Assembly: GCF_019266065.1 (NCBI RefSeq)
Contig: NZ_LPNR01000093.1
Span: 1 to 64,000, forward strand
Length of the DNA: 64,000 bases
DNA from: Nocardia sp. MH4
Lineage (GTDB): Bacteria > Actinomycetota > Actinomycetes > Mycobacteriales > Mycobacteriaceae
Direction: 5' to 3'
The translations under genes were made by a program, and so were the position numbers. The notes under the pieces were generated by a model. The model did not search any database and was not told where the DNA came from. It was given only the letters and a program-made list of their open reading frames with translations. How positions within the stretch are numbered: the first letter of the stretch is position 1; each line of letters starts with the position of its first letter. Of the stretch, positions 36,538 through 50,243 are shown one piece after another.

Positions 36538-37740
36538 CTACTTCTGGTTGAGGTCGCGGCGGGCGGCGACCTTCGAGGACAGGCCGTGGATCTGCACGAA
36601 GCCCTTGGCCAGCGACTGGTCGAAGGTGTCGCCCTCGTCGTAGGTGGCCAGGTTGAAGTCGTAGAGCGACTGCTCGGAGCGGCGGCCGTTGACCACGGCC
36701 GAACCACCGTGCAGCACCATCCGGATGTCGCCGGTGACGTGCTGCTGGCTGTCCTGCACGAAGGCGTCCAGCGCGCGCTTGAGCGGGGAGAACCACAGGC
36801 CGTCGTAGGCCAGCTCGCCCCAGCGCTGCTCGACCTGGCGCTTGTAGCGGCCCAGCTCGCGCTCGATGGTGACGTTCTCCAGGGCCTGGTGCGCGGTGAT
36901 CAGCGCGATGGCGCCCGGGGCCTCGTAGATCTCGCGGCTCTTGATGCCGACGAGCCGGTCCTCGACCATGTCGAGGCGGCCGACACCCTGGCGTCCGGCG
37001 CGGGTGTTCATCTCCTCGATGGCCTGCAGCACGGTGACGGGGCGGCCGTCGATGGCGACCGGCACACCCTTGTCGAAGGTGATGATGACCTCGTCGGGCG
37101 CCTCGAAGTTCACCGTCGGATCGGCGGTGTAGTCGTAGACGTCCTTGGTCGGCGCGTTCCACAGGTCCTCGAGGAAGCCGGTCTCGACCGCGCGGCCCCA
37201 CACGTTCTGGTCGATGGAGAACGGCGACTTCTTGGTGACGTTGATCGGCAGGTTGTTCTGCTCGGCGAAGGCGATGGCCTTCTCGCGGGTCCAGGCGTAG
37301 TCGCGGACCGGGGCGATGACTTCCAGATCGGGCGCGAGCGCGCCGATGCCGACCTCGAAGCGGACCTGGTCGTTGCCCTTGCCGGTGCAGCCGTGCGAGA
37401 CGGTGGTCGCGTTGTGGAACTTCGCGGCCTCGACCAGGTGCTTGACGATCAGCGGGCGGCTGATGGCCGACACGAGCGGGTACTGGCCCATGTACATCGC
37501 GTTGGCCTGGATGGTGGGCAGGCAGTACTCGTCGGCGAACTCGTCGCGCGCGTCGACCACGATGGCCTCGACGGCGCCGCAGTCCAGGGCGCGCTGGCGC
37601 ACCACGTTCATGTCCTCGCCGCCCTGGCCCAGGTCGATGGCCACGGCCACCACCTCGGCACCGGTCTCCTTCGCGATCCAGCTGATGGCGACGGAGGTGT
37701 CAAGCCCACCGGAGTAGGCGAGTACGACGCGATCGGACAT
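36538..37740 (-). CDS. argG: Argininosuccinate synthase
   Basis: A 400-residue ATP-dependent ligase joining citrulline and aspartate. The P-loop-type [11 protein letters not shown] lies at 8-18, and [13 protein letters not shown] and [10 protein letters not shown] are conserved. GAGGAG precedes the ATG by eight bases. Unlike in M. tuberculosis it is not next to argR: about 5 kb of unrelated genes intervenes and a separate ArgR operator (37841-37872) stands about 100 bp upstream. Confidence 0.97.
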   Translation of the reverse strand: MSDRVVLAYSGGLDTSVAISWIAKETGAEVVAVAIDLGQGGEDMNVVRQRALDCGAVEAIVVDARDEFADEYCLPTIQANAMYMGQYPLVSAISRPLIVKHLVEAAKFHNATTVSHGCTGKGNDQVRFEVGIGALAPDLEVIAPVRDYAWTREKAIAFAEQNNLPINVTKKSPFSIDQNVWGRAVETGFLEDLWNAPTKDVYDYTADPTVNFEAPDEVIITFDKGVPVAIDGRPVTVLQAIEEMNTRAGRQGVGRLDMVEDRLVGIKSREIYEAPGAIALITAHQALENVTIERELGRYKRQVEQRWGELAYDGLWFSPLKRALDAFVQDSQQHVTGDIRMVLHGGSAVVNGRRSEQSLYDFNLATYDEGDTFDQSLAKGFVQIHGLSSKVAARRDLNQK

Positions 37741-37840
37741 GTCTGTTGTGCTCCTCGAAGTGTGTGGTCGTTCCGCTGCACGGGCTGCCTGGAGCAGTAT
37801 GAATGCTCCGGCCGCCGGTCGGCTCGCGCCGCTGCTGCAA

Positions 37841-37872
37841 ATGATTATGCACGATGATGCAATCTCATTCAT
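37841..37872 (-). promoter_or_regulatory. ArgR operator and promoter of argGH
   Basis: This 32-bp block contains ATGATTATGCACGA and CTCATTCAT (plus strand), the paired ARG-box-like elements bound by ArgR. It is 29/32 identical to the block upstream of argC. On the minus strand it contains CATAAT, a plausible -10, giving a leader of roughly 100 bases before argG. Confidence 0.7.
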
Positions 37873-38025
37873 ACCCGGGGGTAGTGACGTCGCGCCCGAC
37901 CTCGTCCGATTCCCACGAAATCGCCTGCTACCTGCGGTGACATCGCGTCAGCAACTTGGCAGCAAGCATCAACTGTGAGACGCTGGTCACACCAACTACC
38001 CATCGGTCGGGGTCGAGGAGTGGAC

Positions 38026-38166
38026 ATGCAGCAGCTACGTGATTTCGCCCAGGCGAACTACGACCTCATCGGGGCCGTCGTCATCGGGTTGGGCAATCTG
38101 GGGTTGACGGTCGCCAAGACGGTGATCGACCTCGGAACGCCGATCCTCCAGGGCTTCTTCGCCTGA
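38026..38166 (+). CDS. Small amphipathic peptide 1 (micropeptide family)
   Basis: A 46-residue peptide behind a strong GAGGAG. After MQQLRDFAQANYD it is almost wholly hydrophobic with Gly spacing, then carries a TVIDLGTP motif (32-39) and ends in FFA. No cleavable signal is evident. It shares the F-x-NY and D-L-x-x-P pattern with the peptide encoded 29 bp downstream and more weakly with the one at 39118. Function unknown; beta-type phenol-soluble modulins are comparable in size and character. Confidence 0.6.
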   Translation: MQQLRDFAQANYDLIGAVVIGLGNLGLTVAKTVIDLGTPILQGFFA

Positions 38167-38195
38167 TCCCCGCCCTCACCACCCCGGGAGCATCC

Positions 38196-38330
38196 ATGGT
38201 CGACACCATCCTGCAGTTCCTGTCCGACAACTACGAAGCGGGTGCCACCGCGGGCCTGCACGTCGGCCGCGTGCTGTTCGACCTGAGCGCCCCGCTGGCG
38301 CTCGCCATCCTGAACTTCCTCGCCTCCTGA
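38196..38330 (+). CDS. Small amphipathic peptide 2 (micropeptide family)
   Basis: A 44-residue peptide starting at an ATG with GGGAG seven bases upstream and ending MVDT...FLAS. The pattern is F-LSDNYE near the N terminus, HVGRVLFDLSAP in the middle (22-33) and a hydrophobic tail LALAILNFL. The FxxDNY and DLxxP elements match peptide 1 just upstream, so they look like tandem paralogues in one transcript. Too short for routine gene callers. Function unknown. Confidence 0.6.
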   Translation: MVDTILQFLSDNYEAGATAGLHVGRVLFDLSAPLALAILNFLAS

Positions 38331-38342
38331 GCCGCCGCGCGG

Positions 38343-39035
38343 TCAGCAGCGCCCGGTCGCGCGCAGGCGCTCGGTGAGCCCGGCCCGCACCCGCGGCCAG
38401 TCCTCGGCGGTGATCGAGAACAGCACGCTGTCGCGCACGGTCCCGTCCTCGCGCCGGAACTGACGCCGCAGCGTGCCCTCGTACTGCGCCCCGAGCCGCG
38501 CGATCGCCTGCTGCGAACGGTGGTTGCGCACATCGGTCTTCAGCTGCACCCGACCCACGTGGAGCTCGTCGAACGCGTATTCCAGCAGCAGCAGTTTGGC
38601 TTCCGGGTTGACCGGACCGCCCCAGACCGACGGCGTGTAGGCGGTGAACCCGATTTCCAGCGCCGCGTCCCGCGGGCGGACATCCAGGTAGGACGTGACG
38701 CCGAGCACCGCGCCCGCCGCTCGATCGCCGATCTCGGTGCGCGCGCGGACGATCCAGACATGCCAGTCGGGGTGGGCGTTCAATTCCCGGAGATGATCGG
38801 CGAATTCGCTCGCCGCGCGTGGGCGCCAGGGCAGGTGCGCCCAGACCGCGTCCGCGTCGAGGGCGGCGAAGAGCTCACCGGCGTCCGCCGACGGATCGAC
38901 CGTGGTCAGCCGCACCGTCTCGCCGCGCAACCGGGCGCCGTCGGGCACCGGCCACACCATGTCCGGCCAGGGCTTGTCGTCGGGCCGGGGATCGGGCACG
39001 GGCTGGAATCGGACGGTCGCGGAACTCTCGGGCAC
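38343..39035 (-). CDS. GNAT family N-acetyltransferase (RimJ/RimL-like)
   Basis: A 230-residue acetyl-CoA-dependent transferase. The GNAT fold spans residues ~45-215 with LEIGFTAYTPSVWGGPVNPEAK and the acetyl-CoA region NHRSQQAIARLGAQYEG. The substrate may be a protein N terminus or a small amine. GTG start is assumed; the ribosome site is poor. It is convergent with the peptide pair at 38026-38330 and divergent from peptide 3. Confidence 0.85.
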   Translation of the reverse strand: MPESSATVRFQPVPDPRPDDKPWPDMVWPVPDGARLRGETVRLTTVDPSADAGELFAALDADAVWAHLPWRPRAASEFADHLRELNAHPDWHVWIVRARTEIGDRAAGAVLGVTSYLDVRPRDAALEIGFTAYTPSVWGGPVNPEAKLLLLEYAFDELHVGRVQLKTDVRNHRSQQAIARLGAQYEGTLRRQFRREDGTVRDSVLFSITAEDWPRVRAGLTERLRATGRC

Positions 39036-39117
39036 GTGTGCAATGTAGTGCCCCTGCCGGCGGTGTGTGGCACTCTGGGAGAGCACTATTCGGCTCGCCA
39101 ACGTGAGGACGAACAAG

Positions 39118-39273
39118 ATGCTCCATTACGTCGCACAGGAATTCTCCACTCTCGGCAACGGTGTGCTCGATGTCGGCCGTGCCCTCGTCGCCCTGGTCCA
39201 GGACATCATCGACGTCGCCACTCCGGACTCTCCGGGCGGCGGCGCGGGCGGCGGGCAGTATCCGTTCAACTGA
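39118..39273 (+). CDS. Small amphipathic peptide 3 (micropeptide family)
   Basis: A 51-residue peptide with GAGGA about nine bases before the ATG. MLHYVAQEFSTLGNG is followed by VLDVGRALVALVQDIIDVATP, resembling the VGR and IDLGTP elements of peptides 1 and 2, and ends in a Gly-rich tail with QYPFN. The first 36 residues form a likely amphipathic helix. It lies 52 bp upstream of the aldose epimerase gene. Function unknown. Confidence 0.6.
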   Translation: MLHYVAQEFSTLGNGVLDVGRALVALVQDIIDVATPDSPGGGAGGGQYPFN

Positions 39274-39324
39274 TCCGGCGTGGGCTCCCGCCGCTGAGCG
39301 GAGCGCGCCGCTAACCTCCCCGGC

Positions 39325-40119
39325 ATGGCCGCCGACGACGTGCGTCTCCACGCGGGCACCGCTGGACTGACCATCGCTCCGGGAGACGGCGGCGCGCTGC
39401 ACAGCCTCACCGTCGACGGGACCGAGCTGCTCCGCCAGGACCCCGGGACCGGGTGTTTCGTCATGGCGCCCTGGGCGGGCAGGCTCGGCTACGGGACCTT
39501 CACCGTCGGCGACCGGACCTATCGGATGCCGATCAACAATCCGCCACACAGCATTCACGGCACCGCGCGCGAGGGCGCGTGGGATGTCGTGTCCGCCTCG
39601 GCGACCGAGGCGACGCTGCGGCACCGGCTGACCGATCCGTGGCCGTTCGCGGGTACCGTCACCCAGCGGTTCGCCCTCACCGACACCGGCCTCACCCTCG
39701 AGTTGCGCATCACCACCGACGCCGATCCCTTTCCCGCCCAGGGCGGTTGGCATCCGTGGTTCCTGCGCGAGGTCGCCGCGGCGTCCGGGCCGCTGGTCCT
39801 CGAGTTCCAGCCGGGGTGGCAATACGAGCGTGGGCCGGACTATCTGCCCACGGGCCGCCGCCTCCCGCCGTCTCCCCCGCCGTGGGACGACTGCTTCGGG
39901 ATGCCCGACGGTGTCCTCGCGCGCCTCACCTGGCCCGGCTTCCTGGAATTCACGATCGCCGCGCCCGTCACCGATGTCGTCGTGTGGACCCTGCCGACGG
40001 AGTCGCTGTCGGTGGAGGCCCAGTCGGGTCCGCCCAACGGCCTGAATACCGATCCCCGGATGGTCACGCCGGACACGCCGCTGGATGTCCACGTGGCCTG
40101 GACCTGGCGACGGCTCTGA
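39325..40119 (+). CDS. Aldose 1-epimerase family protein
   Basis: A 264-residue galactose-mutarotase-fold protein. PWAGRLGYGTFTVGDRTY with its Arg, NPPHSIHGTAREG (catalytic-type His) and the second His in PAQGGWHPWFLRE are conserved, and the acid residue is in SVEAQSGPPNG. It probably interconverts anomers of a sugar or sugar phosphate. No sugar genes adjoin it, so substrate is open. The 200 bp that follow hold no recognisable gene. Confidence 0.87.
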   Translation: MAADDVRLHAGTAGLTIAPGDGGALHSLTVDGTELLRQDPGTGCFVMAPWAGRLGYGTFTVGDRTYRMPINNPPHSIHGTAREGAWDVVSASATEATLRHRLTDPWPFAGTVTQRFALTDTGLTLELRITTDADPFPAQGGWHPWFLREVAAASGPLVLEFQPGWQYERGPDYLPTGRRLPPSPPPWDDCFGMPDGVLARLTWPGFLEFTIAAPVTDVVVWTLPTESLSVEAQSGPPNGLNTDPRMVTPDTPLDVHVAWTWRRL

Positions 40120-40319
40120 CACTCCCGGCGCGCGACCTCGACGACGGGCGGGCCACCACCCGGTAGGGCGCGTCGGCCGCGGGGCCCGCTCGTCGCCCTC
40201 TTCCTCGGCGCGCTCACCCACCTCGACTAGGACTCCCGCACGCAGACAGCCGGTTTCGTGGTCGAGCACTGGTCACCTGTCGCGCGTCCCGCTCGTCGAG
40301 GTGGATCAAGGCTTTCGGT

Positions 40320-41735
40320 CTACTGCGATGATCGGATACTGCGGAAGGTGAGGGCGACCACGAAGGTCAGGGCCGCGATCACGGCGGCGGCGCCGAACGC
40401 GGCGGTCATCCCGCCGACGAGGGCGTGCGTCGGTGAACCGCCCGCCTCGCGGGCCGCGGTGCCGAAGACCGTCACCAGGACGGCCAGACCCAGCGCGCCG
40501 CCGGTCTGCTGCATGGTCTGCAACGCACCGCCTGCCGCGCCCGCCTCTTCCGGTGACACCGTGGACATGATGATCACGTTCAGCGGCGAGAAGGCCAGCC
40601 CGATACCGCAGCCCATGGCGAGCATCGCAACGAACAGCAGCGGGAAGTAGCCGCTGTCGGCCGACAGCCGGGTCAGCAGTACGAGCCCGGTCGTCATCGC
40701 GATGGTGCCCGTCACGGTCACCGGTTTCGGGCCGAAGCGGGCCAGTAACCGGGGAATCAGCCGGATCATCGCGAACATCAGTCCCGCCGTCGGCAGGAAG
40801 GCGAATCCCGTTGCCAGCGCGCTCATCCCGCGCACATCCTGCAGATACTGGGTCAGGAAGAAGAACATCGACATGCCCGCCATCGGCCCGAGGAACATGT
40901 TGAGATAGGCGGCGGCCCGGTTGCGGTCGGCGAACAGGTGCAGCGGCAGCAAGGGCTGCGGCGCACGGAGTTCGATCGCCACGAACGCCGCCAGCAGTGC
41001 CGCGCCGACCGCCAGGGAGATGTCGGTGCCCGGCGCGCCCCAGCCCTCCGCGGCCGCGCTGATGAACCCGTAGACCAGCGCGGCGACACCGGCCGTCGCG
41101 GTCACCGCGCCGGGCAGGTCGAGCTGGGCGGCTCGCCGCGGCGCGTCGGGCAGATAGCGCAGCGCGAGCAGCACGATGAGCAGTCCGAACGGCACATTGA
41201 TGAACAGCACCGAGCGCCAGCCGACCCATTCGGTGAGCAGCCCGCCGACGATGAGCCCGATGGCGAATCCGGCGCTGGACATGCCGGAGAACAACGCGAG
41301 GACGCGGATGCGTGCTTTGGGCTCGGTGAACGTAGTCGTCAGCAGCGCAAGGGTATTGGGCGCGGCCATCGCGCCGCCGATGCCCTGCAGGACCCGGGCC
41401 GCGAGCAGCCAGCCCGCCGAGGGTGCGAGCCCACCCGCCAGCGAGGCGAGGGTGAACAGCGTCGTGCCCACGATGAACAGCCTGCGCCTGCCGAACAGGT
41501 CGCCCGCGCGGCCGCCGAGCAGCAGCAGACCGCCGAAGACGAGGGTGTAGGAGTTCATCACCCAGGACAGGCCGGTGGCGCTGAACTCCAGGTCGGTGCG
41601 GATGCGCGGCAGGGCCACGTTCATCACGGTGACGTCGAGAATGATCATGAGCTGGCAGGTCAGCAGGGTGGCCAGGACGATGCCCGGCCGGGCACGCGCG
41701 ACCTGGGCGTTCGCCGCAAGTGTGGTGGTGGTCAA
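40320..41735 (-). CDS. MFS drug exporter, DHA2 (EmrB/QacA) family
   Basis: A 471-residue transporter with ~14 helices. LDVTVMNVALPRIRTDL in helix 1 is motif D1 of 14-helix drug:proton antiporters. GGRAGDLFGRRRLFIVG is motif A and LLAARVLQGIGGAMAAPNTLAL is the motif B region. It likely exports hydrophobic drugs using the proton gradient. Divergent from a TetR gene, with three operator palindromes between them. Confidence 0.93.
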   Translation of the reverse strand: MTTTTLAANAQVARARPGIVLATLLTCQLMIILDVTVMNVALPRIRTDLEFSATGLSWVMNSYTLVFGGLLLLGGRAGDLFGRRRLFIVGTTLFTLASLAGGLAPSAGWLLAARVLQGIGGAMAAPNTLALLTTTFTEPKARIRVLALFSGMSSAGFAIGLIVGGLLTEWVGWRSVLFINVPFGLLIVLLALRYLPDAPRRAAQLDLPGAVTATAGVAALVYGFISAAAEGWGAPGTDISLAVGAALLAAFVAIELRAPQPLLPLHLFADRNRAAAYLNMFLGPMAGMSMFFFLTQYLQDVRGMSALATGFAFLPTAGLMFAMIRLIPRLLARFGPKPVTVTGTIAMTTGLVLLTRLSADSGYFPLLFVAMLAMGCGIGLAFSPLNVIIMSTVSPEEAGAAGGALQTMQQTGGALGLAVLVTVFGTAAREAGGSPTHALVGGMTAAFGAAAVIAALTFVVALTFRSIRSSQ

Positions 41736-41759
41736 GTGAGCTCCATCGAAGGGGAAGCT

Positions 41760-41846
41760 AAACGGAGAGAGTCTCCGTTTATGACAGAGCTAGCATAGGG
41801 AGAAAGTCTCCGCTTCCGCAAGCCTAAACGGAGACTTCATCCGTTT
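41760..41846. promoter_or_regulatory. Three TetR operators between the MFS and TetR genes
   Basis: Site 1 (41760-41780) has perfect arms AAACGGAGA and TCTCCGTTT around GAG. Site 2 (about 41799-41811) keeps GGAGA-AAG-TCTCC. Site 3 (41826-41846) has AAACGGA at one side and CCGTTT at the other. The array covers both divergent starts, so the TetR protein likely represses the exporter and itself. Confidence 0.7.
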
Positions 41847-41861
41847 CCAGTGGAGGATCGA

Positions 41862-42437
41862 GTGGACGCACCGTCGCGGCCGATGCGCGCCGACGCGCGC
41901 CGCAACTACGAACGCATCGTCGAATGCGCGCGCGACGCCTTCGCCGAGCACGGCATCGAGGCGCCCCTCGACGACATCGCCCGTCGCGCCCGCGTCGGCC
42001 CCGGCACGCTGTACCGCCACTTCCCGAGTCGCACGGCGCTGATGGAGGCGGTCTACCGCGCCAATATCGAGGCGCTGGCCGCCCGCGCCGCCGAATTGCG
42101 CGAAACCCGCACTCCCCCGGACGCTTTCACCGAGTGGTTCGGCGAGCTGGTCTCCTACATCCTGCACCGGCACGGCCTGGCGGCCACCCTCAAGGCCGCG
42201 ATCGACCGCACCTCCGACGTCTTCACCGCCTGCTCGACCCTGCTGGCCGAGTCCGCCGAATCCGTCCTGGTCCCCGTCCAGGAGGCCGGGCTCGTGCGCC
42301 GTGACGTCGGCCCGCGCGACATCCTGCGGCTCGGCCACGGCATCGGCGCCGGTTGCCAGGCCGCCCCCGAGTCGGCTCCCCTGCTCACCGAGATCGCCCT
42401 GGCCGGCCTGCGCGCCCCGGCTGCGCCGGCAGGATGA
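41862..42437 (+). CDS. TetR family repressor of the MFS exporter
   Basis: A 191-residue regulator. The HTH lies at residues ~14-60 (NYERIVECARDAFAEHGIE then VGPGTLYRHFPSRTAL), followed by a helical ligand-binding domain of the TetR C-terminal type common in drug regulators. GTG chosen at 41862 because GGAGG lies about six bases upstream; a GTG at 41850 is also in frame. The operator array at 41760-41846 is its probable target. Confidence 0.9.
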   Translation: MDAPSRPMRADARRNYERIVECARDAFAEHGIEAPLDDIARRARVGPGTLYRHFPSRTALMEAVYRANIEALAARAAELRETRTPPDAFTEWFGELVSYILHRHGLAATLKAAIDRTSDVFTACSTLLAESAESVLVPVQEAGLVRRDVGPRDILRLGHGIGAGCQAAPESAPLLTEIALAGLRAPAAPAG

Positions 42438-42441
42438 CCTG

Positions 42442-42912
42442 ATGCGGATCAGCGTCACCGGCCACATGAACCTCACGCCCACCACCGAAACCCTGGTGCG
42501 CGAAGCGATCTCGGCCCTGCTCACCGACTGCCCCGACCTGATCGGGATCACCTGCCTGGCCCGCGGCGCGGACTCGATCTTCGCCGAGGCCGTGCTGGCG
42601 GCCGGCGGCCGCCTGGAAGTCGTCCTGCCCTCGCGCGACTACCGCTCGGCCGAGGTGAAGCCCGACCACGCGTCCCAGTTCGACGCCCTGATCGACCGTG
42701 CGAGCACGGTGCGGGTGATGGACTTCGAGACGGCGGGCAGGAGCGCCTACGAAGCCGCCAACCAGATCCTCGTCGCCGACTGCGATCGCCTCCTCGCAGT
42801 CTGGGACGGCGACGATGGCGAACGCGGCGGCACCGCCACCGTCGTCGCCTCCGCCCGCGCCCACGGCATCCCGGTGGACGTCGTCTGGCCGGACGGCGCA
42901 TCCAGGCAATAG
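42442..42912 (+). CDS. SLOG-type Rossmann-fold protein, function unknown
   Basis: A 156-residue protein. VTGHMNL at the N terminus, ITCLARGADSIFAEAVLAAGG and LVADCDRLLAVWDG follow the nucleotide-binding layout of the SLOG/LOG/DprA-like superfamily. Such domains bind nucleotides or nucleotide-derived signals and are often paired with effectors, but none is adjacent. It begins 4 bp after the TetR stop and is convergent with argR. Confidence 0.7.
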   Translation: MRISVTGHMNLTPTTETLVREAISALLTDCPDLIGITCLARGADSIFAEAVLAAGGRLEVVLPSRDYRSAEVKPDHASQFDALIDRASTVRVMDFETAGRSAYEAANQILVADCDRLLAVWDGDDGERGGTATVVASARAHGIPVDVVWPDGASRQ

Positions 42913-42952
42913 CCGGCTTATCCGGGCAACCGGTTCGGCATCTGCGCGGACT

Positions 42953-42972
42953 GCCTGGGCAACGGGCCAGGC
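42953..42972. terminator. Hairpin between convergent SLOG and argR genes
   Basis: Arms GCCTGG and CCAGGC enclose an 8-base loop in the 109-bp gap between two convergent genes. A bidirectional terminator is plausible; no T-run is present. Confidence 0.4.
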
Positions 42973-43021
42973 CGACGGCCAGCGCGTGCGCGAGCAGTCG
43001 ATCGCGCGGGGGCGAGAAGGA

Positions 43022-43525
43022 TCAGGCCAATTCTTCTATGCGGGCGGCGAGTTCGGCGCCGGTGAGGGGCTCGCGGGCGATGACGGCGATGGTGTCGTCG
43101 CCGGCGATGGTGCCGACGATGAAGGGCAGGGCGGCGCGGTCGAGGGCGCTGGCCAGGAAGTGGGCGGCGCCGGGTGGGGTGCGCAGGACGGCGAGATTGC
43201 CGCTGGCGTCGGTGGAGACCAGCAGGTCGCCGAGGAGCTTGGAGAGGCGGCCGGTGCCGCCGGTGACGCCGCGGACGGGGCTGCCGTCCTCGGGCACGAC
43301 GTAGACACCCGCGCCACCGTCGGCGGCACGCAGCTTGACCGCGCCGAGTTCGTCGAGGTCACGCGACAGGGTCGCCTGGGTGGTCTCGATGCCCTCGGCG
43401 GCCAGCAGCGTCGCCAGTTCGGTCTGGCTGCGGACCGAATGCGCGGACAGCAGCTCCACGATGCGCGATTGGCGGCCGGCGCGGGTGCGGGCGATGGCGG
43501 GCGACCCCTTCTCGGGCGCGCTCAT
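43022..43525 (-). CDS. argR: Arginine repressor
   Basis: A 167-residue ArgR. The winged-helix DNA-binding domain covers residues ~15-85 ([21 protein letters not shown] then [19 protein letters not shown]). The C-terminal hexamerisation/arginine-binding domain contains [16 protein letters not shown]. It lies 34 bp after argF and should bind the two near-identical operators at argG and argC when arginine is abundant. Confidence 0.95.
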   Translation of the reverse strand: MSAPEKGSPAIARTRAGRQSRIVELLSAHSVRSQTELATLLAAEGIETTQATLSRDLDELGAVKLRAADGGAGVYVVPEDGSPVRGVTGGTGRLSKLLGDLLVSTDASGNLAVLRTPPGAAHFLASALDRAALPFIVGTIAGDDTIAVIAREPLTGAELAARIEELA

Positions 43526-43559
43526 CGACCGACCCCCACGCCGGCCCCGGTTCGCGGTC

Positions 43560-45687
<2,128 letters not shown>

Positions 45688-45691
<4 letters not shown>

Positions 45692-46571
45692 GCGGTCACC
45701 ATCGTTCCGATTCCTTCTCCGGTGAACAACTCCAGTAGTACCGAATGCGGCACCCTGCCGTCGATCACATGGGCGCTGGGCACCCCACCCTGAACGGCGC
45801 GCAGGCACGCCTCCATCTTCGGCACCATGCCCGCATCCAGGCGCGGCAGCAACTCCGCCAGCGCCGTCGCGTCGATCTCGCTGGTCAGCGAGGAGCGGTC
45901 GGGCCAGTCGGTGTAGAGGCCCTCGACATCGGTCAGGACGACGAGCTTCTCCGCGCCGATCCCCTCCGCCAGCGCGGCGGCGGCGGTGTCGGCGTTGATG
46001 TTGTGCACCACGCCGTCGGCGTCGGGCGCGATGGTGGACACCACCGGGATGCGCCCGGCATCGATCAGGTCGAGCACGGCACCGGGGTTGACCTCGGTGA
46101 CGTCGCCGACCAGGCCGATGTCGGTGGCGACGCCCTCCACGGTCACGGTGCGCCGGGTCGCGGTGAACAGGTGCGCATCCTCACCGGAGATGCCGACCGC
46201 GTACGGGCCGTGCGCGTTGATCAGCCCGACGAGCTCGCGCCCGACCTGGCCGAACAGCACCATCCGCACCACGTCCATCACCTCGGGGGTGGTGACGCGG
46301 AAGCCGCCGCGGAACTCCCCCGCCATGCCGAGCTTCTTCAGCATCGCGTTGATCTGCGGGCCGCCGCCGTGCACCACCACCGGGTGCACGCCGACGGTGC
46401 GCAGGAACGCCATGTCGGCGGCGAAGGCGGCCTTGAGTTCGTCGTCGACCATGGCGTTGCCGCCGTACTTCACGACGACGACCTTGTCCCGGAACTTCTG
46501 CAGCCACGGCAGCGCGTCGGCGAGCACATGCGCCTTGTCCAGCGCCGACAGGGATTGCACCACACCGCTGC

Positions 46572-46575
<4 letters not shown>
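45688..46575 (-). CDS. argB: Acetylglutamate kinase
   Basis: A 295-residue amino acid kinase phosphorylating N-acetylglutamate, usually the arginine-feedback step. [28 protein letters not shown] and [14 protein letters not shown] are the substrate and ATP sites. Overlaps argJ and argD by ATGA at both ends. Confidence 0.96.
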
Positions 46576-48880
<2,305 letters not shown>

Positions 48881-48888
<8 letters not shown>

Positions 48889-50110
48889 GGGCAGGTGCGG
48901 TCGCGAGCGGCGCCTTCCCCCCGATCAGCCGCGCGACCAGGGGAAACAGCAGCACTGTCGTCGCGCCGGCGGCGACCAGGACCGACGCGGTATCCGCGCT
49001 CATCAGCTCCGTCGACACCGCCACCTGGGTGACGGCGACGATGATCGGCAGGCCGGTGGCGGCGAACAGGGCGAGCTGGGCGCGCTCGTGCGGCGATGCC
49101 AGATTGCGCCCGTGCGGGACGAACCGCTCGCTCAACCACACCGGCAACCCGCGAGCCACCGCGATGGCCGCCACGAACGACACCCACAGCAGCGGCCGGT
49201 CCGCGACGGCGGACAGATCGATCGCCATGCCCGAGACCACGAAGAACACCGGGATCAGCAGCCCGAAGCCGATGGTCTCGAGCTGCTCGTCGACCCGCGG
49301 GTGGCCCGCGGCGATGAGCCTGCGCAGCACCATGCCCGCGGCGAACGCACCGAGCACCACATCGAGGTCGAAGCGTTCGGCCACCACCATGAGCACCAGC
49401 AGCAACAGGATCGACCCGCGTACCGGCAGCTGGGAGGTGCCGCCGTCCATCCTGGCCAGTGCCGCCCCGAGGTCGGGGATGCGCCCGAACAGCCGCACCG
49501 GGATCACCCCGACCAGCAGCGCCGCCAGCACGAACAGGGCGAGCACCACCAGCGCGGCGCCGATATCGTGGCTGCTCAGCAGCACCGACATGGCCACGAT
49601 CGGGCCGAGCTCACCGACGGCGCCGTGCGCGAGCACCGCCCGGCCCAGCGCGGTGTCGAGCAGCCCGGCCTGCTTGATGATCGGCAGCAGGGTGCCCAGC
49701 GCGGTGGAGGTCATCGCGATGGCGACCGCGATGTGCTCGGTCGTCGACTCACTGTCGGCCAGCACGGTGACCAGTCCGAACGCGAAGACGAGACCGGCCA
49801 GCCACACCAGCCAGGCGACCCGCCCGGACTTGCCGCCGAGCAACCGGGGATCCAGCTCGTAGCCCGCGAGCAGGAACAGCATGCCCAGCCCGAGTTCCTT
49901 GATCAGGTCGACCCCGCCGTCCGCGGTGGCCCAGCCGAGCGCGAACGGCCCGAGGACCGTGCCCGCCACCAGCAGGATCACCACATCCGGCACGAACCCG
50001 CGCAGCGCCCGCGACAGCAGCGGCGCCAGCACCGCGACGAGCGCGATCCAGAACAGCGAGACGATCGGCGACGGGCCGTCGGCGGCGGCGAGCAGCTCCA
50101 TGCGCCTCAT
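48881..50110 (-). CDS. Cation:proton antiporter, CPA2 family
   Basis: A 409-residue membrane protein with ~12 helices of the KefB/NapA type. ELGLGMLFLLAGYELDPRLL, AIAMTSTALGTLLPIIKQAG and DVVLGAFAAGMVLRRL are characteristic of sodium or potassium:proton exchangers. No C-terminal TrkA domain is present. An ATG three codons in (50101) is an alternative start. Its 3' end overlaps the argC operator. Confidence 0.9.
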
Positions 50111-50181
50111 CGTGGCACGGCGAGTCGGGCGAACCGGGACACCTCGCTGGAGGTCCGGACGAGAATCGGATCACCCGCGCC

Positions 50182-50208
50182 TGTCGAAACGGCGTCGTCC
50201 CGTTCGTC
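50182..50208 (+). promoter_or_regulatory. ECF42-type promoter of the DGPF/sigma pair
   Basis: TGTCGA (50182-50187), 17 bp, then CGTC (50205-50208). This matches the TGTCGA / CG(A/T)C motif reported for ECF42 targets. Predicted start is about 30 bases before the ATG at 50244, implying autoregulation by the sigma factor encoded next. Confidence 0.55.
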
Positions 50209-50243
50209 TAGGAGATGAAGCCCCACCACGCGAAAGGACGATC

